A DNA stretch of 64,000 bases from Giardia muris (lineage: Eukaryota; Fornicata; Diplomonadida; Hexamitidae). The notes under the pieces were generated by a model, which was not told where the DNA came from, made no database searches, and was given only the letters and a program-made list of their open reading frames with translations. This document shows positions 1 through 8,796 of this stretch, piece after piece (the first letter of the stretch is position 1; each line of letters begins with the position of its first letter). Made by a program: the position numbers and the translations under genes. The DNA is taken from NCBI GenBank assembly GCA_006247105.1, contig CM016927.1, forward strand, positions 682,001 to 746,000, written 5' to 3'.

Positions 1-1244
1 CCTCCTCCTGCACTCCTGCCTCCAACTCCGGGAAGTGCACGGCCTGCAAGGAGGGGAGCCTCTTCTTCCACGACGGCTGCTTCAGCCCCGAGAGCCTCAA
101 GAGCCTCGGGATCTGCCTCGAGTCCTTCTCCGTCCCGGGCTGGTCCGAGGTCCTCTGCGGTAAGTGCGGGAAGGGGCTCGCCCCCGTCGATGGGAGGTGT
201 CTGAAGGTGGAAGGGGGGACGGCCGATTCGACCAGCTCATGCACGACGAGCCAGGCGGACACTCAGGTCGGGGTCTGCGACTCCTGTGGGTCCTCGAGCA
301 CCCACTTCCTCTTCAATGGGGGGTGCTACAAACAGGCAGATGGGGTCGGGAACAAGCTGTGCAAGGCAATGACGACTCGGACGGCAGACGGGACCTGCTC
401 GACCCCGACCTCCATCGCCTTCCTCAAGGACACCAAGCTCTACCTCTGCGGGGACGCGACGAACGGGAAGGCGAACTGCAACACCTGCACCTACTCCGGG
501 TCCTTCTCCTGCACGTCCTGCCTCAACGGATGCATGCTCTCCAACTCCTCCTGCCTCTCCTCCTTCGATGCGGACAAGACGGGCCTCTGTGCCAGGAGCA
601 ACCAGCTTCTCGTCGGGGAGGCCCTGGTGTGCAAGGAGTGCAAGAAGGGAAGCGTTCCGATCGACGGGACGTGCCTCGAGGTCAGCTCGACCATCTCGAG
701 GACGGCCACCAACGACGTCTGCAAGAAGGCCGACGGGACGACTCCTGTCGACGGGACCGCCACGAGGTGCGAGAACTGCTCGACGGCCTACTTCCTCTTC
801 GAGGGGGGCTGCTACCCCGTGACTCCGAACTCCGTCGGGAGTAAGCTGTGCTCATCGGCCTCCAATGGTCAGTGCACTACTGCTGCCAGTGGCTCCCCCT
901 TCCCCCTCTCCAATGGCGTCTTCACCCTCTGTCCGGCCGGGTGTGGGGCATGCTCCTCCTCGACCGACTGCACGTCCTGCGGTCTCGGGTACTACAACAC
1001 GACCCCCGTCACCTCCTCCTCTGACTGCAAGGCCTGCCCCAGTGGCTGCACGACGTGCTCCGCCTCGGCCTGCACGACCTGCTGGGACGGGTCATCCTTC
1101 AATGGGACCTGCCCCCCTCCCCCCTCCTCCAGCTCCTCGGGGCTCTCTGGGGGTGCCATTGCGGGGATCGTCATTGCCGTCCTGCTGGTGCTGGGAGGTC
1201 TCGGGGGCTTCCTCGGTTGGTGGTTCGGATGCAGGGGGAAGTGA
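1..1244 (+). CDS. Variant-specific surface protein (VSP), 5' truncated by window edge
   Basis: The reading frame (codons from base 3) is open from the left edge to TGA at 1242-1244, so the true start lies outside; the GTG at 207 is internal. About 413 residues are visible. They are rich in Cys, Gly, Thr and Ser, with about a dozen CxxC pairs (for example CTAC, CGKC, CDSC, CNTC, CKEC, CENC, CGAC). The end is a Ser/Pro linker, a Gly/Ala/Val/Leu membrane helix of about 25 residues and the cytoplasmic tail GCRGK. This matches Giardia VSPs, type I proteins that coat the trophozoite and are exchanged in antigenic variation. G. intestinalis VSPs end in CRGKA; here the stop follows CRGK directly. Other frames are also open for long stretches because of the base bias. 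An AGTGAA lies at 1356-1361 downstream. Whether the 5' part is complete cannot be judged. Confidence 0.93.
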   Translation, partial: SSCTPASNSGKCTACKEGSLFFHDGCFSPESLKSLGICLESFSVPGWSEVLCGKCGKGLAPVDGRCLKVEGGTADSTSSCTTSQADTQVGVCDSCGSSSTHFLFNGGCYKQADGVGNKLCKAMTTRTADGTCSTPTSIAFLKDTKLYLCGDATNGKANCNTCTYSGSFSCTSCLNGCMLSNSSCLSSFDADKTGLCARSNQLLVGEALVCKECKKGSVPIDGTCLEVSSTISRTATNDVCKKADGTTPVDGTATRCENCSTAYFLFEGGCYPVTPNSVGSKLCSSASNGQCTTAASGSPFPLSNGVFTLCPAGCGACSSSTDCTSCGLGYYNTTPVTSSSDCKACPSGCTTCSASACTTCWDGSSFNGTCPPPPSSSSSGLSGGAIAGIVIAVLLVLGGLGGFLGWWFGCRGK

Positions 1245-1542
1245 GTGGAAGATCGATTGGGATTGGAAGCTGGCTCCGGAAGCGGTACATCGTCAGAGAT
1301 CTTCTCTTCAACGTATCGGCCCTGGAACCACGTGGAACTGTTCAGCGGATGAGGCAGTGAATAGCTTCTAGGTCTCGGCAGGAGGAGAGGACTGGGCGGT
1401 CTTAATCTTTGAGACCGAAGACCATTAAAAGCTGAAAGCCGTGATAGTCCCTCCGAGGAAGAGATCGCACAAGAACAAGGACGGAAACTCGTAAATGCAT
1501 AGCCCTGAAGCCTGGCTGTAATACGGAAGGTTGAAATGACAT
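1245..1542. other. Intergenic spacer between VSP and next gene
   Basis: This is about 298 bases without a supported gene and one of the longest spacers here. It holds an AGTGAA hexamer at 1356-1361 that could serve as a distant poly(A) signal of the VSP gene. Near its right end a moderately A/T-rich stretch leads into the next start. I saw no tRNA, repeat or open frame with protein-like composition. Confidence 0.5.
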
Positions 1543-2868
1543 ATGCAGATGAGTTCGGGAAAAATGGCCTTAGCAGTCCCGGACATACAGTATCCCGCGG
1601 AACTCATTGATCAGGGACTGCTTGCAGACCTCCAGCGGACGGTGCACCCTGAGGGGGAGCCCAAGAAGACGAGGGGACGGTATCTGGATCTGAGCATGTT
1701 TGCCACAAAGAAGGTCACGACACCGACTCCAACAAAGCAAAAAGATCGGCCTTTCGACCCATTTCTACGGGAGACGGCCACGGCGGACTTGGCAGTGCCC
1801 TTGGAACGACATCGAGTATGCTCCGTATCAGAGACAAGCCGGTTTCTGGAGACGCTTGAGGCTCCGGATGGGAAGGCGCATGCTACGCTTGACGACTTTT
1901 ATCGGCGAGTGGCACATCGTCCATATCCTCGGGATGTACATACACGGCCGCATAAGGCACTACAGGCTTGTCTGCTTGAAAACGGCGTTGACCCTCAGAC
2001 GGCTGCGCAGGTTCGGCGGGTCTTTTACGGCTTCTTTGAGACACCCGAGAATTTACGGCATATGGCAGCATATCGAAAGCCTGGGACCGATGGCATCACG
2101 ACAAAGACGGGGGCGATGGTCATATCTGGGGACGCGCACCTGGAAAGCTATTACGAGGAGCGGCGTCGGCACGTAGATCGGACGATTAACGCCCTCCTAA
2201 AGCGATGCGGAAATGCCCGTCCAAACGAGGATGCAGGGTTTTCGGGAGGGGTCAGTAGTGTTTTCATGCCCACACGGGTCTTCTTCGGACAACACCAGCT
2301 TCAGACCCTTTTCCGAGAGCTCGGACCCACGAATCCGTTTGCGATCGAGGATGACATTGATTATGATTGTTTGACATGCGGGTTTGACCAAAGCGAGGAA
2401 GAAGAGTCGAGTACTACGGGGTCCGAGTCGGGACCTGATCCATTACTCGAGAAGGGAGATTCGGAACTTCAGCTTCAAGCAGCTGCAGACGACCTTGAGT
2501 CGACCTCTGACGAGGACTTCAAAACAGAGGCCATACACCTGCGCGTTGATAAGTTTGCCGGCGCTCTTCAATATGCAGATCGGTTCACTTGGCCTGTACC
2601 CTCCTTGGTACCCGAGAACATCGCCGGGGCGCGGGCACGTTACCTCATCTCATCGAGCCTATTCACAGACCATTCTGAATGCCTGGAACGGGTACAACGA
2701 GAGGAGACGGAAATCACAACCCCGGTTACTGTGGAGACGTGCCACGAGCTTGCGCCCGTCTTTCTCCGAGGCCCAATTGATGGCACTGCAATGTGGGTGG
2801 GGGTACAACGGGAACTCAACATGACGGACATTGATGGGAACGAGCAAAGCTTACTCAACTCACCATGA
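1543..2868 (+). CDS. Hypothetical protein, acidic linker, 441 aa
   Basis: I do not recognise this protein. Two starts compete: ATG 1543 (used here, the longest) and ATG 1564, which directly follows GGGAAAA and better matches the A-run preceding most starts in this window; using it would remove seven residues. The N-terminal 60 residues look disordered and basic (PKKTRGRY). A mixed helical region of about residues 90-270 follows, with YYEERRRHVDRTINALLKRC. A very acidic Ser/Glu segment (about 285-335, with SEEEESSTTGSESG) and a further folded-looking region end the protein. No signal peptide or membrane helix is seen. It converges on the ankyrin-RING gene and the two coding regions overlap by 14 bp (2855-2868). 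Base use resembles the neighbours, so it is probably a real lineage-restricted gene. Confidence 0.7.
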   Translation: MQMSSGKMALAVPDIQYPAELIDQGLLADLQRTVHPEGEPKKTRGRYLDLSMFATKKVTTPTPTKQKDRPFDPFLRETATADLAVPLERHRVCSVSETSRFLETLEAPDGKAHATLDDFYRRVAHRPYPRDVHTRPHKALQACLLENGVDPQTAAQVRRVFYGFFETPENLRHMAAYRKPGTDGITTKTGAMVISGDAHLESYYEERRRHVDRTINALLKRCGNARPNEDAGFSGGVSSVFMPTRVFFGQHQLQTLFRELGPTNPFAIEDDIDYDCLTCGFDQSEEEESSTTGSESGPDPLLEKGDSELQLQAAADDLESTSDEDFKTEAIHLRVDKFAGALQYADRFTWPVPSLVPENIAGARARYLISSSLFTDHSECLERVQREETEITTPVTVETCHELAPVFLRGPIDGTAMWVGVQRELNMTDIDGNEQSLLNSP

Positions 2869-4987
2869 GGATGAGGCCATCGTCCGCGGCCTTCCTGCAT
2901 ATAGGGCACTGCATGGATAGTAAAGGGAAGCAGCTGGCACAGGCCACCACGTGATTGCAGGGGGACATCATCGCGTCTCGAAAGGCTGTTTGACAAACCA
3001 TGCAGATATCCTCCTCCGCAATGAACATGCTGGGCTGGGCCGCAAAATGGTCGTCAAGGGCCGAGTACAGTTCTCCAATAGGGTCTAGGCTCTCCCCTAA
3101 CACTAAAGACCATATCAGTTCCAATCCTTCACGAGCAGGCTCAACGTCAGCGGCTGGTAGGTCTTGGATGACCATCTGGGCCAGTCTACTGACCTCCAGG
3201 TAACGAGAAAGGATGAGCTGGGGACAAACCACCGCTCGTGCTCGATCCAACACGAACACACGGACAACCGTGGCAAGCTTGATGTACACAGCAGCCTTCT
3301 TTCGAAAGAGGAGCCGATACAGAGCTTCATCGGTATCACTCTGATCGCTCAGAAACTCTAGTTGCGTACGCCCCGAGATACCTCTAACCGGTGCCTCAGA
3401 TATGAGGAGATCAAGAAGCTCGACATGCCTCTTCTGAAGCGCTAAGGCAAGAGCTGCTTGGCCATATGAGTCGACCTTCCCCAGATCGCTGCTCTTCTCT
3501 AATATCTGCACAATGTCACGAAAGCCATTATGTGCAGCGAACATCAAGGCCGTTGTACCAGGAGGAAACCGAACTCGTTCTCCCGTCCACCCAGTAGTCT
3601 GGAACCCGGCCTCTTCCCGTAAGAGTTTCACGCACTCAACGTGGCCAGCATTCGAGGCCATCATCAAGGCAGTTGAACCTTCTTCAAGCGTTGTCATACG
3701 CAATTCCTTTGAGACGAGGACCTTGACGCAGCGCTCATGGCCACGTTCTGCACCGAACATCAGAGCTGTCCAACCCGCGCAATTCTGCATCCCTCCCTCA
3801 TTCGTAGAAAGCCTCTCCACACACTTGGAATGGCCCATGGCCGCCGCAAACATAAGAGCAGTCGAGCCCTCATCCAACCAGATGTCAACGTCCCGGATCT
3901 GGACATGAAACTTCTGACTAGTCGTCCGAGATGCCTCCGATAACAATGAGTCGAGACAGGCATCTTGCCCATAAAGCGCAGCGTACATCAACGCGGTCAG
4001 TCCCTCCTCCGTCGCGAGCCCTTGCTCTCTTGCACTCAGGAGGCGCACGTATTCCACGTTCCCCGAGGCTGCCGCGGACATGAGAGCCGTCGCGCCTCGG
4101 CCAAGCGTGAGGGACTTCTGGGCACAGCTGAACACATACTGCTCCTTCAGCTGGGCACCAGCCGTTGAAAGAAGGTCATCGAAGCGGACAGAAGCCCCGA
4201 GGAAGGCGGTCCACATCAGGGGGGTTGCGACACTTTGAGGGTCGATAACCACAGAGTGCTCGTGCCGAGCCAGAAGCGAGGCACAAGTCGTATGACCATT
4301 CAATAGGGAGTATAGGAAGGCGGTGTACCCGTACGCATCCTGGAGGCCCGCCTCGGCCGGAAGCAAGAGTTCCAGCATTCTAACGTGTCCGCAACCCGCG
4401 GCGAGCATAAGGGCGGTTATATTCCATTGCATGACCTTTGGCCCTTCATCATTTCCGCCAGCGAAGTACTCCACATCATTCATCAGAGCGGCCGTAAATC
4501 TTCGAGACGGAAGCTCTGTGTTCTCTCTTTCCTTCTCAGACGCCCCGAAAAGGTACGCGCAAAGAGAGAAGTGCCCATTCCTAAGAGCGTAGAGAGAGGC
4601 GGTTTGACCACAGTCATCGGCCTGGCCCTCTTCCTTCTGCAAGAGCGCGGCGACGACATCTCGGTGCCCGCTACCGGCCGCTAGCATGAGGGCGGTCTGT
4701 CCAAGACAATTCTGTCGCCCTCCCTCCGGCTCGACGAGCTGGGAAACGGCCGAGAGGTTCCCCTGCTTCGCCGCATACATCAGCCCCGTGGTCCCCTTGG
4801 GGTAGCTCCTCTTCTCCTTCAGGAAAGCGGCGATGAGGTCTTCGAGGGGGAGGTTGGGTGAATCGGGGCCGGACGCGGATTGCTCCAGCAAGGAATTATC
4901 AGAGGCCTCGGGAGGCTCCTCTGTAACGCTCTCGTCGGAGTCTCTCAGAGATTCCAGTGAGTCGCTGACCGACCTCTCGAATTCCAT
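2855..4987 (-). CDS. Ankyrin-repeat protein with C-terminal RING finger (putative E3 ubiquitin ligase)
   Basis: The predicted protein has 710 residues from ATG 4987, which sits behind the A/T-rich GCAATATTA; an in-frame GTG at 5014 is a less likely start. After an acidic Ser-rich N-terminus (about 1-65), roughly ten ankyrin repeats of the Giardia type (TALMxAAxxGHxxCVxxLL) run to about residue 540, some separated by insertions. A helical linker follows. The last 50 residues hold a RING-HC finger: CMVC, then CNH, CASC and CPIC in the expected order and spacing. RING fingers of this kind recruit E2 ubiquitin-conjugating enzymes, and the ankyrin array would select the substrate. The ligase role is inferred from domains only. 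Unlike the other ankyrin genes here, it has no long coiled coil. Its 3' end overlaps the preceding plus-strand gene. Confidence 0.85.
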   Translation of the reverse strand: MEFERSVSDSLESLRDSDESVTEEPPEASDNSLLEQSASGPDSPNLPLEDLIAAFLKEKRSYPKGTTGLMYAAKQGNLSAVSQLVEPEGGRQNCLGQTALMLAAGSGHRDVVAALLQKEEGQADDCGQTASLYALRNGHFSLCAYLFGASEKERENTELPSRRFTAALMNDVEYFAGGNDEGPKVMQWNITALMLAAGCGHVRMLELLLPAEAGLQDAYGYTAFLYSLLNGHTTCASLLARHEHSVVIDPQSVATPLMWTAFLGASVRFDDLLSTAGAQLKEQYVFSCAQKSLTLGRGATALMSAAASGNVEYVRLLSAREQGLATEEGLTALMYAALYGQDACLDSLLSEASRTTSQKFHVQIRDVDIWLDEGSTALMFAAAMGHSKCVERLSTNEGGMQNCAGWTALMFGAERGHERCVKVLVSKELRMTTLEEGSTALMMASNAGHVECVKLLREEAGFQTTGWTGERVRFPPGTTALMFAAHNGFRDIVQILEKSSDLGKVDSYGQAALALALQKRHVELLDLLISEAPVRGISGRTQLEFLSDQSDTDEALYRLLFRKKAAVYIKLATVVRVFVLDRARAVVCPQLILSRYLEVSRLAQMVIQDLPAADVEPAREGLELIWSLVLGESLDPIGELYSALDDHFAAQPSMFIAEEDICMVCQTAFRDAMMSPCNHVVACASCFPLLSMQCPICRKAADDGLILMVS

Positions 4988-5248
4988 TAATATTGCTCCA
5001 GGCGTTCCCTCCACTGGCGTTTATGCAGTCCGCCTATCCCGACCTCTTTTCATCTAGAGGAGTACTCATGTGTGAAAGATGATATCCCCATACCCGTTCG
5101 CTAGTCTGGGTAAACTCGAGTGGGTATCGACCCTTCGTTCACCCTCATCAGATACGTGGTCTGTATTGGCTATACTCCCCGCCCTTGGCTCCCACCTTCT
5201 CATCTTCGAGTCAAAAAACTCGTTCTGTTTCGTGATGGTCCTCAAAAA

Positions 5249-8200
5249 ATGCTCTCGGTTGATGACTGGTTCGAGGCGGTCAGAGCTCGCAACTACGCGG
5301 CAGTGGCCGAGAACGTCGAGAAGTTTGCCTGCAGCGCCAATGCCGAGGGGCGCACGGCGCTCATGGAGGCGGTGGAGATGCGAGACCTTGAACTCGTCCG
5401 AATCCTGGCCGACGCGGAGTCTCTTTGTGCAGATGGGGACGGAAACTCGGCCCTGATGATCGCCGCGGAGCATGACGCCGTCGAGTGCGTCGCAGAGCTC
5501 CTGAACTATAGCGACCGGGCGGAGGGAGATGTGAAGCCGACGCCCTTCATGATCGCGGCTGTTGCGTGCTCGAACATGGCTCTCCGCCTTCTTTCGTACT
5601 ACTACGGACCCGAGACCGACGCTGACGGACGAAACGCCCTCGATTACGCCGTCAGTGCCAGCAACCAGGAGGGCCTCGAGATTATCCTTCATCAGACGAC
5701 CTTCAGCCTCGACGATGTCCGCGACGCCGCTGATCGTGCCCGTACCGACTCCAACGACGAGATGGCCATCGTGCTTGACGAAATTCAGCTGACACTCCCC
5801 TCCAGAACCCTCCGCCTTGCAGGCCTTGAGGCGTCGGATGACACTAGCACCACCATCGTTAAGCTCAAGCACGAGATCGACGACCTCACTGCCCAGCTCA
5901 ATAAGGCCCAGATTCAACTCTTGGCCGTCGAGTCTGCCTCCCACACGGACTTGAACGAGGCCATTCAAGCTAGGGACCAGGAGATCGAGGACCTCCGCAA
6001 GGTTCTCGAGGATCTGCAACGCGCAAACTCAGAACCAAAGGTCGAGGCAGATCCCGAAGCCGAGACTGATATTACTCGGGACCTGCGGGCTGAGATTGAG
6101 GTGTTATCCTCCCGTGTTCGTGAACTTGAAGAGCAGAATGCCGAACTTACGTCGACTATCGAGGTTGAGCGGGAGTACTCCGCCGCTGAGGCTGAACGGG
6201 CGCGCCTCCTTGCCGAAGAGAATGAAGGCCTGAAGGCTGATCTTCATGCTGCTACCACTGCTGCAGATGCCAAGGTAGCCGAGCTGCAAGCGGAGATTAC
6301 TGCACATGAGGCGCTATCGGCGCAGCTTGCAGACCGCAGAGATGCGCTTGCTGACGAGGTGAAACTACTTAAGGAGCGCCTCTCTGAGGACGTTGGAGTC
6401 TCTCGTCTTGCCGATCCCGTCGACACCTCCGGCATCAACCATGCGCTTGATGATGCCAAAGCGGACTATCAAGCGAAGTGTGAGGAGGTCCTTTCCATCA
6501 AGGAGGAGCTGACAGAGCTTCGTGGCGAGCTTGAGATGGCCCGTCGTGATCTTGAGATTGCGCAGGAGCAACTGAGGCAACGCGAGGAGAAGGCCGAAAG
6601 CGTCAAGGAGGTCCCGAAGCCGGATCCCTTCCAGGCCATTGCGGACATTGAACTGCAGATCGAGGCCCGCGCACCCCGTGGTGGCACCTCCGGGCGAACG
6701 CTCGAGGAGGCGGAGACGGAATTGAGCGACATGCGTGACTATAATGAGCGCATTGAGGCCCAGGTCCGGGTCCTGGAGAGCAAGATCACGCGTCTTGTCA
6801 CTGCCAACGAGGAGCTCGAGCGGAAGTATTCGGAGACGAAGATTGCGTTGGCTGTGGCCGAGCAGGACGTCTCAGAGCTACGCGAACGCCTTCGGCATGC
6901 AGAACGGCAGACGCAACTCGGGTCGCGCGCGCCTGGGGGGGTGACGAATGGAGGAACGACGGCCGCTAACGAATTCGACGCCTTCCTCGGGGAGGTTGAG
7001 GCGAAGATCGACGAGGTCGCGCCACCACCTTTGTTCCCCGAGCCGCCCGAAGTTGGCAAGGACCCTGATGTTTACACAGACAATGACCGCTCGGAGAACG
7101 CGTCACCGGCCGCCATTCCGCGCGTCGATGCGCCAAACGAGGAGATGCGCGAGCTCAAACGGGCCGTCACGGATCTGCAACGCGAGAACGCCGAGCTCCG
7201 CATGACTGCAGATCTGCTCCAAGAGTCGCTGACGCAGAATGCGAAGGCGGTCCTTCGTTCGCAGTCGCGCCGGAGCCTAGTGAAGAGCGGCCTGATTGAT
7301 GCGGCCGTCCAGGAGCGCTCGAAGTCTAAGGGGCGGTCGAGAGGCGGGAGAGAAAAGACTGAGACCGAGCGTCTGGAGCGGCGAGAGCGTCATCTTAAGC
7401 GGTCGATCGCACAGAAGGAAGGAGAGCTCGAAGCGCTCGAGCTGGAAGTTCGGGACTCGCAGCTCCGAAACACAGAGCTTAAACGCCAGCGCGCCCAGCT
7501 TGATGCGGTACTTGCACGCCTCTCAAACGTCCGAAGCAGCAACCTGAAAGGACGTCGTTCACATCGGCCGAACTTACAGCCGAATCCAGACGCACGCTCG
7601 ACAAGCAGGCCAGCGTTCGTTCAGGAACCCGATGAGGATCGCCAGACCGCCGTTATTCGTACTCTGGCCGAGGCGAACCGCCGGCTGAGCGTCCACATCG
7701 ATGGCCTTGCCGAGGAGAACGCGGCATTGAAGAGTGAGCTGAATGCCGCGGTCGATGAGGTGATCAAGAGCAGAAGCCAGGGCCGTACGAAGAGTATCGG
7801 ACGATCATCGCGCCGCTCGGAAGTCCGTTCGGAAGGGCGTTCGGATGCCGGAAGCTCGACCAATGACGCCCTATCAGACCTTCCAGAGCTTCCTGCAGCC
7901 GTTCCGCCTATCAGTAGCGCCAAGCCACCGATGCCTGCCGCTCTACGTAGCGGGAGCTCTGCAAAGCGTCCCGAGCCGGAGTCGCCGGTACGGCCTGCAA
8001 ACCAGATCTTCGGGGAGTTCGGGCTATCGGGAGAACAGCTTAGTGCTTTGCAAGCGGCGCGAATCGAGACTTACACTCCTCTGATGCGCGCAGTCATGAA
8101 AGGGAAGACGGCCGACGTTGAGTCCAACCTCCAGTACGCCGGCGAGGTTTCAATCGACGGGCGTACGGCCCTCATGATGGCGGCAGAGTACAATCGCGTT

Positions 8201-8740
8201 TCTGCGGTCCCATTGCTGATCCCGAAGGAGGCCGGGATCCGGGACGACAATGGGCTTATGGCCGTCCACGTAGCGCTTCACCGCGGTCACTACGAGGTGG
8301 CAGAGCTCCTTCGAAAGACGGAGGGCCTCAAGGTCGAGCCGATAGAGCGTGCGAATGGGCACAAGACACAGCTCATGCAGGCGGCGGAGGAGGACGACGT
8401 GTACACCGTCTGGTCTCTAATCCCGACGCAGGGGGCGTTGCAGGATGCAGATGGGATCACCGCACTGATGCTCGCGGCAGGGGCGGGCCACAAGCAGATT
8501 GTTGCACTACTAATCGGAGGAGAGGCGCGTATGCAGACCGCCTGGGGGACGACGGCCCTGATGTGGGCCTGCCAGTTCGGACACATCGATTGCGTCCGCA
8601 TGCTGATCCCGAAGGAGGTTAAAATCCGTGACAAGCGCGGGCGCAGCGCGCTCTACTACGCGAGAGACGCGGCGAAGCATGACAGCGCGGAACGGAAGCG
8701 GCTTATCGAGGCCCTTCTCAAGCAGCACATCGCGATGTGA
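5249..8740 (+). CDS. Ankyrin-coiled coil-ankyrin protein (protein 21.1 type)
   Basis: The frame is open from 5120, but ATG 5249 directly follows CTCAAAAA and starts with the family N-terminus MLSVDDWFEAVRARNY, so 1163 residues are predicted. Ankyrin repeats occupy about residues 20-190. A long heptad-rich coiled coil (about 200-900) is broken by charged and Ser/Arg-rich patches (SKSKGRSRGG, KSIGRSSRRSE). A second ankyrin block of about six repeats spans 940-1155, with TALMMAAEYN, TQLMQAAEEDD and TALMLAAGAGHKQ. No kinase or other catalytic domain is seen, so it fits Giardia 'protein 21.1'. The downstream gene has the same plan and alignable ends, suggesting tandem duplication. A scaffold role is plausible but inferred. 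A TGTAAA just after the stop may be a variant poly(A) signal. Confidence 0.88.
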   Translation: MLSVDDWFEAVRARNYAAVAENVEKFACSANAEGRTALMEAVEMRDLELVRILADAESLCADGDGNSALMIAAEHDAVECVAELLNYSDRAEGDVKPTPFMIAAVACSNMALRLLSYYYGPETDADGRNALDYAVSASNQEGLEIILHQTTFSLDDVRDAADRARTDSNDEMAIVLDEIQLTLPSRTLRLAGLEASDDTSTTIVKLKHEIDDLTAQLNKAQIQLLAVESASHTDLNEAIQARDQEIEDLRKVLEDLQRANSEPKVEADPEAETDITRDLRAEIEVLSSRVRELEEQNAELTSTIEVEREYSAAEAERARLLAEENEGLKADLHAATTAADAKVAELQAEITAHEALSAQLADRRDALADEVKLLKERLSEDVGVSRLADPVDTSGINHALDDAKADYQAKCEEVLSIKEELTELRGELEMARRDLEIAQEQLRQREEKAESVKEVPKPDPFQAIADIELQIEARAPRGGTSGRTLEEAETELSDMRDYNERIEAQVRVLESKITRLVTANEELERKYSETKIALAVAEQDVSELRERLRHAERQTQLGSRAPGGVTNGGTTAANEFDAFLGEVEAKIDEVAPPPLFPEPPEVGKDPDVYTDNDRSENASPAAIPRVDAPNEEMRELKRAVTDLQRENAELRMTADLLQESLTQNAKAVLRSQSRRSLVKSGLIDAAVQERSKSKGRSRGGREKTETERLERRERHLKRSIAQKEGELEALELEVRDSQLRNTELKRQRAQLDAVLARLSNVRSSNLKGRRSHRPNLQPNPDARSTSRPAFVQEPDEDRQTAVIRTLAEANRRLSVHIDGLAEENAALKSELNAAVDEVIKSRSQGRTKSIGRSSRRSEVRSEGRSDAGSSTNDALSDLPELPAAVPPISSAKPPMPAALRSGSSAKRPEPESPVRPANQIFGEFGLSGEQLSALQAARIETYTPLMRAVMKGKTADVESNLQYAGEVSIDGRTALMMAAEYNRVSAVPLLIPKEAGIRDDNGLMAVHVALHRGHYEVAELLRKTEGLKVEPIERANGHKTQLMQAAEEDDVYTVWSLIPTQGALQDADGITALMLAAGAGHKQIVALLIGGEARMQTAWGTTALMWACQFGHIDCVRMLIPKEVKIRDKRGRSALYYARDAAKHDSAERKRLIEALLKQHIAM

Positions 8741-8796
8741 GGCTGTAAACGGGTGGCGGAAAATGGTTGGGGATCAGGCGGCCCTTCAAAAAAACG

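Noticed and set aside
164..844. Long alternative frame inside the VSP
   Set aside because: It is an out-of-frame shadow produced by the GC bias; the VSP frame has the CxxC pattern and the membrane tail.
5120..5248. 43-residue N-terminal extension of the ankyrin gene at 5249
   Set aside because: No ATG is needed there, the codons lack ankyrin-family composition, and the A-run and family N-terminus sit at 5249.
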